DNA of 17,754 nt, taken from Halobacteriales archaeon. Lineage in GTDB: Archaea > Halobacteriota > Halobacteria > Halorutilales > JAHENH01. A model generated the notes under the pieces. That model had not been told where the DNA came from. It saw nothing but the letters and a program-made list of their open reading frames with translations, and searched no databases. How positions within the stretch are numbered: the first letter of the stretch is position 1; each line of letters starts with the position of its first letter. The position numbers were made by a program, and so were the translations under genes. The DNA lies in contig JAHENH010000164.1 of assembly GCA_018609935.1 (NCBI GenBank), positions 1 to 17,754 on the forward strand, given 5' to 3'. Below are positions 8,589 through 16,009 of this stretch, piece by piece.

Positions 8589-8902
8589 ATGACATCTTCA
8601 CCACTATAAATGGACAGTGGGTTCACTTTTCAACCATCTGACTTTTGGACAAACATCCCACAGAGGTCGATGTGTTCAAGGGCTTATATTTTGACACCCT
8701 TCCGTAAAAGATTTAATGAGGCTACTATGCTTCTTTCGGACAATACAAATACACATTCTCTATACACAAAAATATAAGAGGAGTCCAATGATACCCCTCT
8801 CCCTAAAGAAATAGAGGTTTTATTTGATCTCGTATTGCTCTCAATTACAAACCCATACAGAATAAGGAAAAGTGGATAGTACCTAGATATGGTTTTCAAC
8901 AT
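8589..8902 (-). pseudogene. Decayed TnpB (IS1341/IS605) with its right end
   Basis: On the minus strand, ERSIVASLNLLRKG (ending near 8690) matches the conserved third RuvC motif of TnpB (usually DRD-(V/I)-x-A-(S/A)-L-N-(I/L)-L-R-x-G). It is preceded by a fragment with a single Cys where the zinc ribbon should be. The catalytic Asp appears as Glu or Ser, and the frame stops at 8684. Downstream on the same strand, 8589-8624 reads GAACCCACTG, an AT loop, then AGTGGTGAAGATGTCATG. This is the GAAGCCCC...GGGGAGGATGTCAC right-end pattern, here also encoding NPLSIYSGEDV. Hence the remnant and a right end lie in the proper order and orientation. Most of TnpB (about 400 residues) is missing and no TnpA is present. 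It cannot be active as a nuclease. Confidence 0.6.
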
Positions 8903-9018
8903 ATTGTAGCAAGAACCCCTCTTTTCTGAATCTTTGATTTTAGGTTAGGGATAGTTTACTACATCTAGAGTTGTCAGCTTTACTGGAACCTATGGTTTAC
9001 AGTAGGTAGAATTTTGCT

Positions 9019-9030
9019 TTTAATATAAAA
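9019..9030 (+). promoter_or_regulatory. TATA-like box of the four-CBS protein gene
   Basis: CTTTTAATATAAAA-type stretch about 45 bases before the ATG at 9072, giving a predicted short leader of about 15-20 bases. Read by eye. Confidence 0.4.
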
Positions 9031-9071
9031 AGTATTGTGTATAGAGTTTTTTATATTATTCATAGATATTT

Positions 9072-9914
9072 ATGGAGGAAAAAGTAGAAAATCTTATGAC
9101 AAGAGATGTAATAACTATAGAACTTCCTGCTACAAAGGATGATATAATTGATGTTTTAAAGGAAGGAGAAATAAGCTCTGTCCCTTTAACTAAAAACAAT
9201 AAATATCGAGGACTATTATCGAGAAAGGATCTGCTTGAGGATCCTGATGAAGACCAACTTTCTCTTTTAATGGATGAAGATTGTCCTACAGTAAGTCCAA
9301 ATACTTCTGTTCAGAAATGTGGAGATATAATGGTTAATAAAAATGAGAGAAGAATACCTGTCATAGAGGACCTCTCGCTTAAAGGAATTATTACAGTAAC
9401 TGATATTGTTAGATATATAGCAAAAACAGAAAATAAAAAAGAAATAGGAGATTACTTATCAGAAAATACTTTAACTATCTGGGAAAAAACACCTTTGAAT
9501 CTAGTTGCTCAAACTTTAAAATTTGCAAATGAACCTGCAGCTTGCATATTGAATAAAGAAGGAGAATTTACAGGTATTATAACAGAATTAGACTGTATTA
9601 AGTCAGGACACTTAAAAACTTCATCTGAAGTCATAACAGGAAGTTTAGCAGAAGAAGATGATAACTGGATGTGGGAAGGAATAAAATCTACTAGTAATCA
9701 ACTTATTTCTATAAGCCATTTAGAGATACCTAAACGACCTGTTAAAGAATACATGACAAAAGATATAAAAAGAATAGTAGGAAGCACCAGTATAAGTGAG
9801 ACAGCAAACATCATGATAGAAGATAACAAAGAACAATTACCTGTTATGAGTGGAAAACAACTAATTGGTCTTATAAAAGATATAAACCTTATTAAATGTT
9901 TGATTTCATCGTAG
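9072..9914 (+). CDS. Four-CBS-domain protein
   Basis: A 280-residue protein built of four CBS domains. Domain 1 (7-56) has NLMTRDVITI and GLLSRKDLLE. Domain 2 (63-115) has PTVSPNTSV, RRIPVIED and GIITVTDIVRY. Domain 3 (126-178) has YLSENTLTI and GIITELDCI. Domain 4 (224-276) has PVKEYMTKDIKRI, EQLPVMS and GLIKDINLI. Between domains 3 and 4 lies a linker with NWMWEGIKSTSNQ (198-210). The layout gives two Bateman modules in tandem, which can form a disk binding several adenosine ligands. There is no catalytic or DNA-binding domain, so the output must be a protein partner. The ATG fits a TATA-like box upstream and the normal start of domain 1. It is intact although insertion-sequence debris lies directly upstream. 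Confidence 0.88.
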   Translation: MEEKVENLMTRDVITIELPATKDDIIDVLKEGEISSVPLTKNNKYRGLLSRKDLLEDPDEDQLSLLMDEDCPTVSPNTSVQKCGDIMVNKNERRIPVIEDLSLKGIITVTDIVRYIAKTENKKEIGDYLSENTLTIWEKTPLNLVAQTLKFANEPAACILNKEGEFTGIITELDCIKSGHLKTSSEVITGSLAEEDDNWMWEGIKSTSNQLISISHLEIPKRPVKEYMTKDIKRIVGSTSISETANIMIEDNKEQLPVMSGKQLIGLIKDINLIKCLISS

Positions 9915-10053
9915 AATTATCCTACGGATATAAATCGTTTTGAAGGTTAAATATAATAAATCTGTAAACTTCAACTGATAAACATCTAAAAAATTTATAA
10001 AATAGAGAAATGATAATTAATTATGTTGTATTTATATTAACTAAAAAATAATA

Positions 10054-10065
10054 AGTACTTAAATA
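10054..10065 (+). promoter_or_regulatory. TATA-like box of the zinc mini-protein gene
   Basis: ACTTAAATAATA ends 24 bases before the ATG at 10089, the distance expected for a leaderless transcript. It supports expression of this very short gene. Confidence 0.45.
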
Positions 10066-10088
10066 ATATTTGAAGTCTAAATAATTTT

Positions 10089-10244
10089 ATGAGTTCACCA
10101 GGATTATGTTATATCTGTTCTAACCCTGCAACAAATTCATGTAAAATGTGTGGGGGTTTAGTTTGTAAAGAACATTACGGTGGAAATGGTCTTTGTGTTG
10201 TATGTGAAAGTAAATTTATGAAAAGAAGAAAAATGACTATGTAA
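10089..10244 (+). CDS. Small B-box/HIT-like zinc-finger protein
   Basis: A 51-residue protein with eight regularly spaced metal ligands: C7-x2-C10, C18-x2-C21, C26 and H29, then C36-x2-C39. This cross-brace pattern (CYIC...CKMC...CKEH...CVVC) resembles B-box or zf-HIT folds that bind two zinc ions. The C-terminal tail (SKFMKRRKMTM) is strongly basic. Small proteins of this kind occur in many archaea; their function is not settled, and protein-protein or nucleic acid contacts are both possible. It was found by translating the intergenic space and is easily missed because of its size. A TATA-like box at leaderless distance and in-register Cys pairs support it as a real gene. It follows the four-CBS gene on the same strand after 174 bases, so it probably has its own promoter. 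Confidence 0.75.
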   Translation: MSSPGLCYICSNPATNSCKMCGGLVCKEHYGGNGLCVVCESKFMKRRKMTM

Positions 10245-10709
10245 GTAATAAAAATCAATATTTAATTAAACTATAAAAAAGTCTTTAATACATAATCATT
10301 ATTATTTGTAAATATTATCTTAACTCAAAAATTGAGATGTCGATTTTTTTAGTATAGAATAACATATCCTAGGAGTTCGATAGTGATTACTATCAAAGAT
10401 ATTTTTTTAAAAATTTTTGATATATAGATGTTTATCTAAAGTAGTGTTACAGAAGTGTAAGGAGAAAGCCCTGCACTTCAGGGTGGGTAGGATGTCAAAG
10501 AGTTTAAAGTAAGATTTTTATGAATAACATATAGAGATCATCTATCTATTAATATAGTTTGTTTAGTTATCCTTTATCCAAAATCTATACAAAAGTAATT
10601 TTAACTCAATTCAATCTTTATATATCCGGTATATAAGTTGCGCAAGTAAAAGATAAAATCTACTTTTTTTTAACAAGAATTAGCCTTTGATCTTTAATAT
10701 ATAGGTTAT
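10245..10709. other. Gene-free AT-rich spacer holding an IS605-like right end
   Basis: No reading frame with protein-like composition was seen on either strand. The only GC-rich structure is the right-end-like hairpin at 10464-10497, listed separately. A near-perfect inverted repeat (GGTTATCTAA / TTAGATAATCC, 10704-10728) overlaps the end of the broken phosphoribosyltransferase. Confidence 0.5.
10464..10497 (+). mobile_element. IS200/IS605-type right-end-like hairpin (orphan)
   Basis: GAAAGCCCTGCACTTCAGGG followed by TGGGTAGGATGTCAA closely follows the GAAGCCCCGCCCTTCAGGGCGGGGAGGATGTCAC-like consensus I recall for TnpB-type elements. The arms CCCTG and CAGGG pair around the loop. No tnpB or its remnant can be read in the 220 bases before it. 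It may be a solo end left by deletion or an orphan guide-RNA scaffold. Confidence 0.55.
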
Positions 10710-11336
10710 CTAAGTACTTAGATAATCCTTTGCCTCCTTGTTTATTACTTGTTCGAATTCTTCGTAGAATGATACTACGGATCCAAACTGTTTTGGAGTT
10801 TCGAGTAGGATTAATTCATCAACTTTGTTTTTTAATTTTTCAACTGTGTCTGGGGGACAAACAGGTACCGCCAATACTATTTTTTCTGGTTAAAACTGTC
10901 TAATTTGTCTAATGCATGCTATAACTGTTCCACCTGTGGCTATTCCATCTTCTACTAAAACTATTTTTTTATTTTTAAGCTCTGGTAATTCTTCCTTACC
11001 TCTAAGAAAAATTAATTTTTCACGAGAGTTTTTTGTTTCCTTTTCTATTTGTTTTTCTATATATTCTTGTTCTATACCTAGGCTTTATATAAGATCTTTA
11101 TTTAGCCAATAGTTACCGTCACTTGTAGTAGCACCTATACCTAATTCTTTGTTATGAGGTTCTCCTATCTTACTCGCAACAACTATATCAAGACTTGTAT
11201 TTAATTTATCTGCAACTTTTTTTCCTAAAGGAACCCCTCCGCGAGGTATCGATAATACTATATCTGCTTTTATATCTCTATTTTTCAATTCTTCTCCGAG
11301 CTTTACTCCTGCTTTTTCCCTATTCTTAAAAGACAT
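10710..11336 (-). pseudogene. Phosphoribosyltransferase with two in-frame stops
   Basis: One continuous frame of 208 codons from the ATG at 11336 encodes a complete PRTase-type I protein but carries TAA at 11085-11087 and TAA at 10890-10892. N-terminal parts are FKNREKAGVKLGEEL, DIVLSIPRGGVPLGKKVA and DIVVASKIGEPHNKELGIGA. After the first stop it continues with LGIEQEYIEKQIEKE, then the PRPP-binding loop IVLVEDGIATGGTV, then EKIVLAVPVCPPDT and FYEEFEQV. Family members of this type (about 210 residues, common in haloarchaea) transfer phosphoribosyl groups; the base is not known. Both stops are single substitutions away from sense codons (the first where relatives have Glu or similar) and there is no frame loss. 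Without readthrough the product would be 83 residues lacking the PRPP loop, so it is called a pseudogene. Confidence 0.75.
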
Positions 11337-11603
11337 AAAACAATATATATTCTTTTAAACTAAATAATAATAACTAATGTAGAAATTAAAAATCCTAATT
11401 CTAAAAATATATATTCGTATATTATATATAAAATTTAATATTAAAACCCATAAAATTATTGGATAATAAAATTTAATGACTATCTAAGTAAAAACAATTT
11501 TTGGAGTTTTATAATATAATATTTTTTTATTTGGTTTCTGCAAGAATTTTTATTTTTTATTATAAATTAGTATAATTTGTTTTTAGCTGCAACTCTAGGT
11601 TGT
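11337..11603. other. Very AT-rich intergenic spacer
   Basis: No gene seen. It should contain the promoter of the phosphoribosyltransferase relic: on the minus strand TTTAAAAGAATAT lies about 20-30 bases before its ATG. Confidence 0.4.
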
Positions 11604-11893
11604 TTATTTTGCTTTTGTTTCATTTATGTGGTTTTTTAACTCATTTTTCTGTTCGTCAGTAATAGAATCTTCAAGTCCACCTATAGAACGAATATCACTA
11701 CAAATCCTATCAACTATAGGTCCAAGATCTAGGCCTCTTTCACTCCATTTATCAACGTTGTTTTTATCTAAATTAGAGGGCAAAGACTCCCTCCCTTTAG
11801 GGGGTGAATGAAGTGAAGCGAGTAGGGCGGGGTAGTTCACAATGCATACATCATAGCTATTTTTTCATCAATACTGCTACTTTTCAACTCCAT
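11604..11893 (-). pseudogene. Small unrecognised gene split by an IS605-like end
   Basis: On the minus strand an N-terminal piece from the ATG at 11893 (MELKSSSIDEKIAMMYAL) runs into a GC-rich block (11784-11840). Beyond the block a protein-like piece resumes: SNLDKNNVDKWSERGLDLG, PIVDRICSDIRSIGGLEDS, ending NELKNHINETKAK. The two pieces share composition, strand and codon use, and the block between them looks like an IS605-type right end on the opposite strand. The simplest reading is one small gene of about 80 codons interrupted by the element. I do not recognise the family. An alternative is that the second piece is a separate gene with an unseen start. It diverges from the DUF5788-like gene at 12001. 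Confidence 0.4.
11784..11840 (+). mobile_element. IS200/IS605-type right-end-like element inside a small gene
   Basis: On the plus strand, AAGACTCCCTCCCTTTAGGG, then a GTGAATGAAGTGAAGCGAG insert, then TAGGGCGGGGTAGTTCAC. The last part is the same ending I recall for archaeal TnpB-type right ends (GGGCGGGGTAGTTCAC). No tnpB accompanies it. It is the only GC-rich block between two AT-rich protein-like pieces on the minus strand. Confidence 0.55.
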
Positions 11894-12000
11894 AGCTAAT
11901 TTTCCAAATGATTGGTTTAGGAAAATTTTATGTTGCAATATATCGAGGTGAGTGAAAAGAGAAACTTTGATACGGGTTTAGTATGTTACATTTATGGAAT

Positions 12001-12392
12001 ATGAAGAAAGAAGAGAGAAAAGGGCTTTTAGAAGAGTTAAATAGAGAGGTTTCTTCTCTTGGAGTTAGAATGATAGACTCTATAAAAGTTAATCATGAAA
12101 AAATAGTTCTTAGAGATTATTTTTTGGACATCCAACTAAATATGAACACAGTATCCATGAGGTAGAAAGAGCATTAAGTAAGAAAAAAGCTGAAATACGT
12201 GACAGGATAAAAAATGAAGATATGTCATATGAAAAGGGAGAAGAACTAGCAGAAAAAGCAGAAGGCATACAAAAAGCTATAGATGCACTCAAAGCTATAG
12301 AAAGTAAAGAAGAATTCAGAGAGAAAATAAAAATACATAAAAAGCAAAAAGGAAGAAAATTCAAAGAATTCCTAGACGAAATATCTGGATAA
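12001..12392 (+). pseudogene. Frameshifted DUF5788-like protein
   Basis: Two frames join into one protein of about 130 residues. The first begins MKKEERKGLLEELNREVSSL and runs through KIVLRDYF. The second continues GHPTKYEHSIHEVERALSKK, then EIRDRIKNEDMSYEKGEELAE, IQKAIDALKAI and FKEFLDEISG. The order of segments (ERK-LL start, LRD-F, ISYEEGEEL, A-I-xAL) is what I remember of the haloarchaeal DUF5788 family, a helical protein of unknown function. The break is at 12119-12125: ATTTTTTGG has six T where seven would keep the frame. No in-frame stop is seen elsewhere, so the gene could be intact if one T was missed in sequencing. The ATG at 12001 is preferred to the one at 11983 because it fits the family start. 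Confidence 0.6.
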
Positions 12393-12908
12393 AAATTTCT
12401 GCTGCTTTGAAATAAAATAAGAAAGTAAGTAATTATTTAAATGGAATAATATATTTTTTAGTTCACTTTCTTACTACTTTGATAAAAAAAGGAACGCTAA
12501 TATCTATAAATCATAACACAATATTTTTATTGATAGAAAGACAGGAAAATTAAAAGAGTAACAATACTGTTATAGATCTATTAATAATAGAATACCTTGA
12601 TGTTATAGCTTATCGATATCAGCTACCAATTTAATAATTAATGGATCCTTTAGAATCATTTGTTTCTTTAAGCTCCAAAAAAAAGGATAGCTTGAATCAA
12701 TCTAGCTGGTTTTATTTAATTAAATTGAGTGCTTAAAAAAAAATACAGTCTCCAATATTTATGGTGTTTTACTTATAGTTGATTTTTCTTTTCAGATAAT
12801 CTAAATACTAATCTTTTAGTTTTGTTTATTTTGTGGTGATAAAACAAACAGTATTGATATAGATATATCTAAACAAATATGTATTTTTTATAGGTATAAA
12901 ATAAACAA
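12393..12908. other. AT-rich region with no gene seen
   Basis: About 500 bases with stops in all frames, no GC-rich hairpin, no tRNA-like T-loop and no tandem repeat array. Nothing identifiable apart from scattered T-rich tracts. Confidence 0.5.
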
Positions 12909-13074
12909 TTATTGTTTTTCTATAGTTTTGGATTGTTCAAATGGAGAACGTTTTGCAACAGTCTGTCGATGTAGTTCCTCAGGAGGTCTTTCCCGTAATT
13001 TACCAGTTATAAAGCATTATACCTTCTGGTACTGCTTCAGCAACCTCAGTATCCCGTATATCAGAAGAACTCAT
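12909..13074 (-). pseudogene. Possible short gene with one frame break
   Basis: From the ATG at 13074 the minus strand reads SSSDIRDTEVAEAVPEGIMLY, then meets TAA. One frame over it continues ITGKLRERPPEELHRQTVA, then KRSPFEQSKTIEKQ and a stop. The two pieces together (about 55 residues) are charged and protein-like, unlike the empty DNA around them. I do not recognise the family. It may be a remnant of a longer gene or a very small gene with a one-base break near 13010. Evidence is compositional only. Confidence 0.3.
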
Positions 13075-13624
13075 TATACTAATAATAACTACTAATTGTC
13101 ATAATAGTTAAATAATTTCTACTAAAATATATCTTGCAAACCATTTATATATTTAAAATAAACGTTCGACTTTAAACCCTCATAAACTCTTTCTATATAA
13201 AGATTTGAAAAAAGCTATTCAGACAGGTTCAAAAGAATGCAATCTCAGTTGTTTGAGTTCTAAATTTGTCTTATCAAGAGCTTCCATTACAGTATCTAGG
13301 TCTTCAGAGAGGCTATAAATACGATATCTTTCACCATAATTATACAGAAATAAAAAAATATTATTTTGTAATAATATTTCTGGTACAATAACCGAAAACA
13401 AAACCAGTAATAAAAATATTTTTGGATGATTATTTTTCGCTACTATTATTCACCATTAAAGATCTTTTAAAAAATTTATTATATATTCAATAGTTATCCA
13501 TTATATTATTCGTTTAGATTCAGCTTATGTCAAATCTTAATTTAAAAATTTATGTATTTTTAGGGACCTTTCGAGTTTTATACCATAAGGACTTTCTTTT
13601 GAAAATACTCTATTTTTATTATGG
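13075..13624. other. AT-rich region with one doubtful minus-strand remnant
   Basis: At 13219-13401 on the minus strand a 60-codon frame (TTG start) ends in GERYRIYSLSEDLDTVMEAL, DKTNLELKQLRLHSFEPV. The charged second half looks like real protein, the hydrophobic first half like AT-rich filler, and no ATG precedes it. It could be the 3' end of a lost gene. I make no functional call. The rest (13402-13624) is promoter-like DNA before the DyP-type gene, with TTTTATACC at about 13575-13583, some 45 bases before its ATG. Confidence 0.35.
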
Positions 13625-14893
13625 ATGAAGAGACAACTTAACAGTTTATCTAGACGTAATTTTATCAAAGCGGCTGTTGCAATAGGTGGATCTAATGCAC
13701 TGTCTGCATGTTTAGAGAGAGAAAATAGAAATATACCAAGGGGAACTCAAGATTTTTCAAGTTTACCTAATCGACAGCATTCATGGAATAATTTCTTAGA
13801 TAAAGACAAATACGGTAATAATATAGTACCTCGTCACCGAATTTTACTTTATTTAAATTATAAAAAAGAAGGTACACCATCTAAAGAAGATAGAAAAAAA
13901 GCAAAAAAGATTTTTAGAACTTTAGAGCGCGCATATGAATGGAGTAATAATGGATTACTTTTTACTGTAAGTTATTCGCCTAAATATTTTAATAGGTTTG
14001 AAAAACCGTTAACTGAGTTTATTGATCTACCTGAACCTAAATCTTTAGCTCCATTTGAAGATCCGGAACCTGACAGACCAGATACAGTTATACATCTTGC
14101 AAGTGACTATGGATCTGTTATATTAGAAACAGAACAAGCATTATTTAGAAAAAAAGGTACTGTAAATGGAGTTGAACTTACAAATTCACTTAAAAATACA
14201 TTTGAAAAAGTAGATCGACGTGCTGGATTTGTAGGTGAAAGCTTACCAGCTAAACATCAAGATGTTGAAGGTATTCCAGATTCTGATCCAGTTCCCGAAG
14301 AATCTCCACTATATATGGGATTTAAGTCGGGTTTCCAAAAAAACCAAGCTAGTGAGGACAGAGTAACTATAAATTATGGAAAGTTTTCTGGGGGTACTAC
14401 ACAACAGATTTCTCTTCTTAGACTTCATCTACAACAATGGTATGAACAAGACAGTAGATATCATAAAGTAGCTACAATGTTCTGTCCAGTACATGCAGAA
14501 GAAAAAAGAGTAAAGGGAGTCGGAGAAAACCTAGGAGATTCTAGTAAAATAGGTGAAGGATGTATAGAAAACCTCGAAGAACATGCAAGAAATTATGGGG
14601 TAGTAGGTCATTCCCAAAAATCTGCTCAAGCAAGAGAAGATGAATCTCCAGTAATACTACGTAGAGATTTTGATTCAACTGATAATGATAAAGCTACATT
14701 ACATTTTCTTTCATTACAGAAAAAAATAAGTGATTTTATAGATACAAGAAAAGCAATGAATGGAGAAGATGTATCTAGTAGTTCTCCTGTAGGACAGAGA
14801 TCCAATAATGGAATATTACAGTATATGACTGTAAAAAAACGTGGCAACTATCTAATACCACCACGAGATTTAAGATCTCTACCCAAAATATAA
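13625..14893 (+). CDS. Tat-exported lipoprotein related to DyP-type (EfeB-like) heme peroxidases
   Basis: A 422-residue protein. It has a twin-arginine signal (SRRNFIKAA, R10/R11) and a lipobox LSAC with C29, so it should be exported folded and lipid-anchored outside the membrane. The remainder matches a haloarchaeal family of unknown function that I recall as DUF7405. The fold trace is DyP-like: GFKSGF (232-237) at the place of the GxxDG motif, a candidate proximal heme His at H329 in VVGHSQKSAQAR, ILRRDFDS (344-351) at the place of the R-R motif, and LHFLSLQKKISDF (359-371), a typical DyP C-terminal helix-strand. The distal Asp of GxxDG is Ser235, so ordinary peroxidase chemistry is doubtful. 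The next gene starts on its last base (TAATG), so they are coupled. DyP kinship and heme binding are inferences; Tat export is firm. Confidence 0.75.
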   Translation: MKRQLNSLSRRNFIKAAVAIGGSNALSACLERENRNIPRGTQDFSSLPNRQHSWNNFLDKDKYGNNIVPRHRILLYLNYKKEGTPSKEDRKKAKKIFRTLERAYEWSNNGLLFTVSYSPKYFNRFEKPLTEFIDLPEPKSLAPFEDPEPDRPDTVIHLASDYGSVILETEQALFRKKGTVNGVELTNSLKNTFEKVDRRAGFVGESLPAKHQDVEGIPDSDPVPEESPLYMGFKSGFQKNQASEDRVTINYGKFSGGTTQQISLLRLHLQQWYEQDSRYHKVATMFCPVHAEEKRVKGVGENLGDSSKIGEGCIENLEEHARNYGVVGHSQKSAQAREDESPVILRRDFDSTDNDKATLHFLSLQKKISDFIDTRKAMNGEDVSSSSPVGQRSNNGILQYMTVKKRGNYLIPPRDLRSLPKI

Positions 14894-15975
14894 TGGAAAG
14901 GAGAGACGTACTTATAGGGTTAGGGACTTTGGGAGGAGTAGCAGTAGCAGGCTATGGTGCGTACAGATTAGCATATATGAGAGCTAAAAGTCAATACAGT
15001 CCTTTGAATACTCCTTCTGTAGTGGAAAATCGTCCAGATGCTGTTTATATTCCTAGCCATATAGAGGGAATGAAGATGATAGATGTTTTAGAAAAAAATG
15101 GTGTTTCTTTAGGTTTGTTTTATTCATATCCTCACCGATTTTGGACATTAACCGGCCAAAACAGGAATAAGGTAGAGATAAACAAAGATGACTCTTTACA
15201 TTTGATGGCTTCATTATGGGACTCAGAAACTAAAGTTGGGATACCTAGTTCTAGTTTAAGCTTTGAAATTTTAAGAAATGGAGAGACTGTAGTGGAAAAA
15301 CCTCCTTGGCCTATGCTTTCTCAAAATATGGGATTTCATTTTGGAGATAACATATCACTACCTGAAGAAGAATCGTATACCATAAATACAGATGTTTCTC
15401 CCTTACAGATAAGAAAAACAGGTGTTTTTCAAGATAGATTTAATGAACAAAAATCCTTTGAATCAAAATTCGAATACAATAAAGAGAAATTAAACGAGAT
15501 AATGTTTAGAACATTAGATGAAAAAAAAGGTCAAAAAGGTGCTATAGATCCAATGAATATGATGAATATACCTATACCACAGCTTCCGTCTAAAAATAGT
15601 TTCCCTGGAAATATTTTGGGATCTGGTAGGAGTGGTGATGGAAACTTTATATCTGTTTTACTAGATAGGCCACCTGGGGGAATAGAAAAGGAAGGTAGTT
15701 ATCTTGTAGTATCAGCACAGACTCCCTATAATAATTATCCTCTACCTTTCATGTCTGTTTCAGCAGAGATTAAGAAAAGAAATAATACGATCTTTGACGG
15801 TCCATTGACACCTACTTTAGGCTCTGACTTGAACTTCCATTATGGAAAGACGATAAATAATATACAAAATATAGATACACTAAATATTACTTTTGGTGCT
15901 CCCCCACAGATAGTAAGACATGAGGGATACGAAACAGCATTCTTCAATATGAAATCAATTCAAATAACATCATAA
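14893..15975 (+). CDS. Exported protein with two P19/Tp34-like metal-binding domains
   Basis: A 360-residue protein. Its N-terminus (MERRDVLIGLGTLGGVAVAG) has a twin-arginine pair and a hydrophobic stretch, so it is exported or anchored. A conserved-looking YPHRFWTLTG (79-88) opens the first domain. That domain has HLMASLWD (103-110), then PWPMLSQNMGFHFGDN (138-153) with M141, M146 and H149. A second repeat has PFMSVSAEI (285-293) with M287 and NFHYGKT (314-320) with H316. Met and His in these positions are what P19/Tp34-type periplasmic proteins use to bind Cu and Fe for a ferrous or ferric iron uptake system. The whole matches a haloarchaeal family I recall as DUF7350 (iron-transport annotated). 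The start overlaps the stop of the DyP-like gene by one base, which supports a shared task in iron handling. Metal identity is inferred. Confidence 0.75.
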   Translation: MERRDVLIGLGTLGGVAVAGYGAYRLAYMRAKSQYSPLNTPSVVENRPDAVYIPSHIEGMKMIDVLEKNGVSLGLFYSYPHRFWTLTGQNRNKVEINKDDSLHLMASLWDSETKVGIPSSSLSFEILRNGETVVEKPPWPMLSQNMGFHFGDNISLPEEESYTINTDVSPLQIRKTGVFQDRFNEQKSFESKFEYNKEKLNEIMFRTLDEKKGQKGAIDPMNMMNIPIPQLPSKNSFPGNILGSGRSGDGNFISVLLDRPPGGIEKEGSYLVVSAQTPYNNYPLPFMSVSAEIKKRNNTIFDGPLTPTLGSDLNFHYGKTINNIQNIDTLNITFGAPPQIVRHEGYETAFFNMKSIQITS

Positions 15976-15988
15976 TAGTATAAAAAAT
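15976..15988 (+). promoter_or_regulatory. TATA-like box before the His-rich membrane protein gene
   Basis: AGTATAAAAAATT lies about 25 bases before the ATG at 16010. The third gene may therefore also have its own leaderless transcript inside the block. Confidence 0.4.
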
Positions 15989-16009
15989 TGATAATATTTT
16001 TTAGGGTTT

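Noticed and set aside
1089..11336. Alternative genetic code or general stop-codon readthrough explaining the in-frame stops
   Set aside because: Intact genes in the window end at TAA and TGA (polX ends at TGA) and tryptophan is encoded by TGG. All three stop codons occur in the broken genes, several of which also have frame losses.
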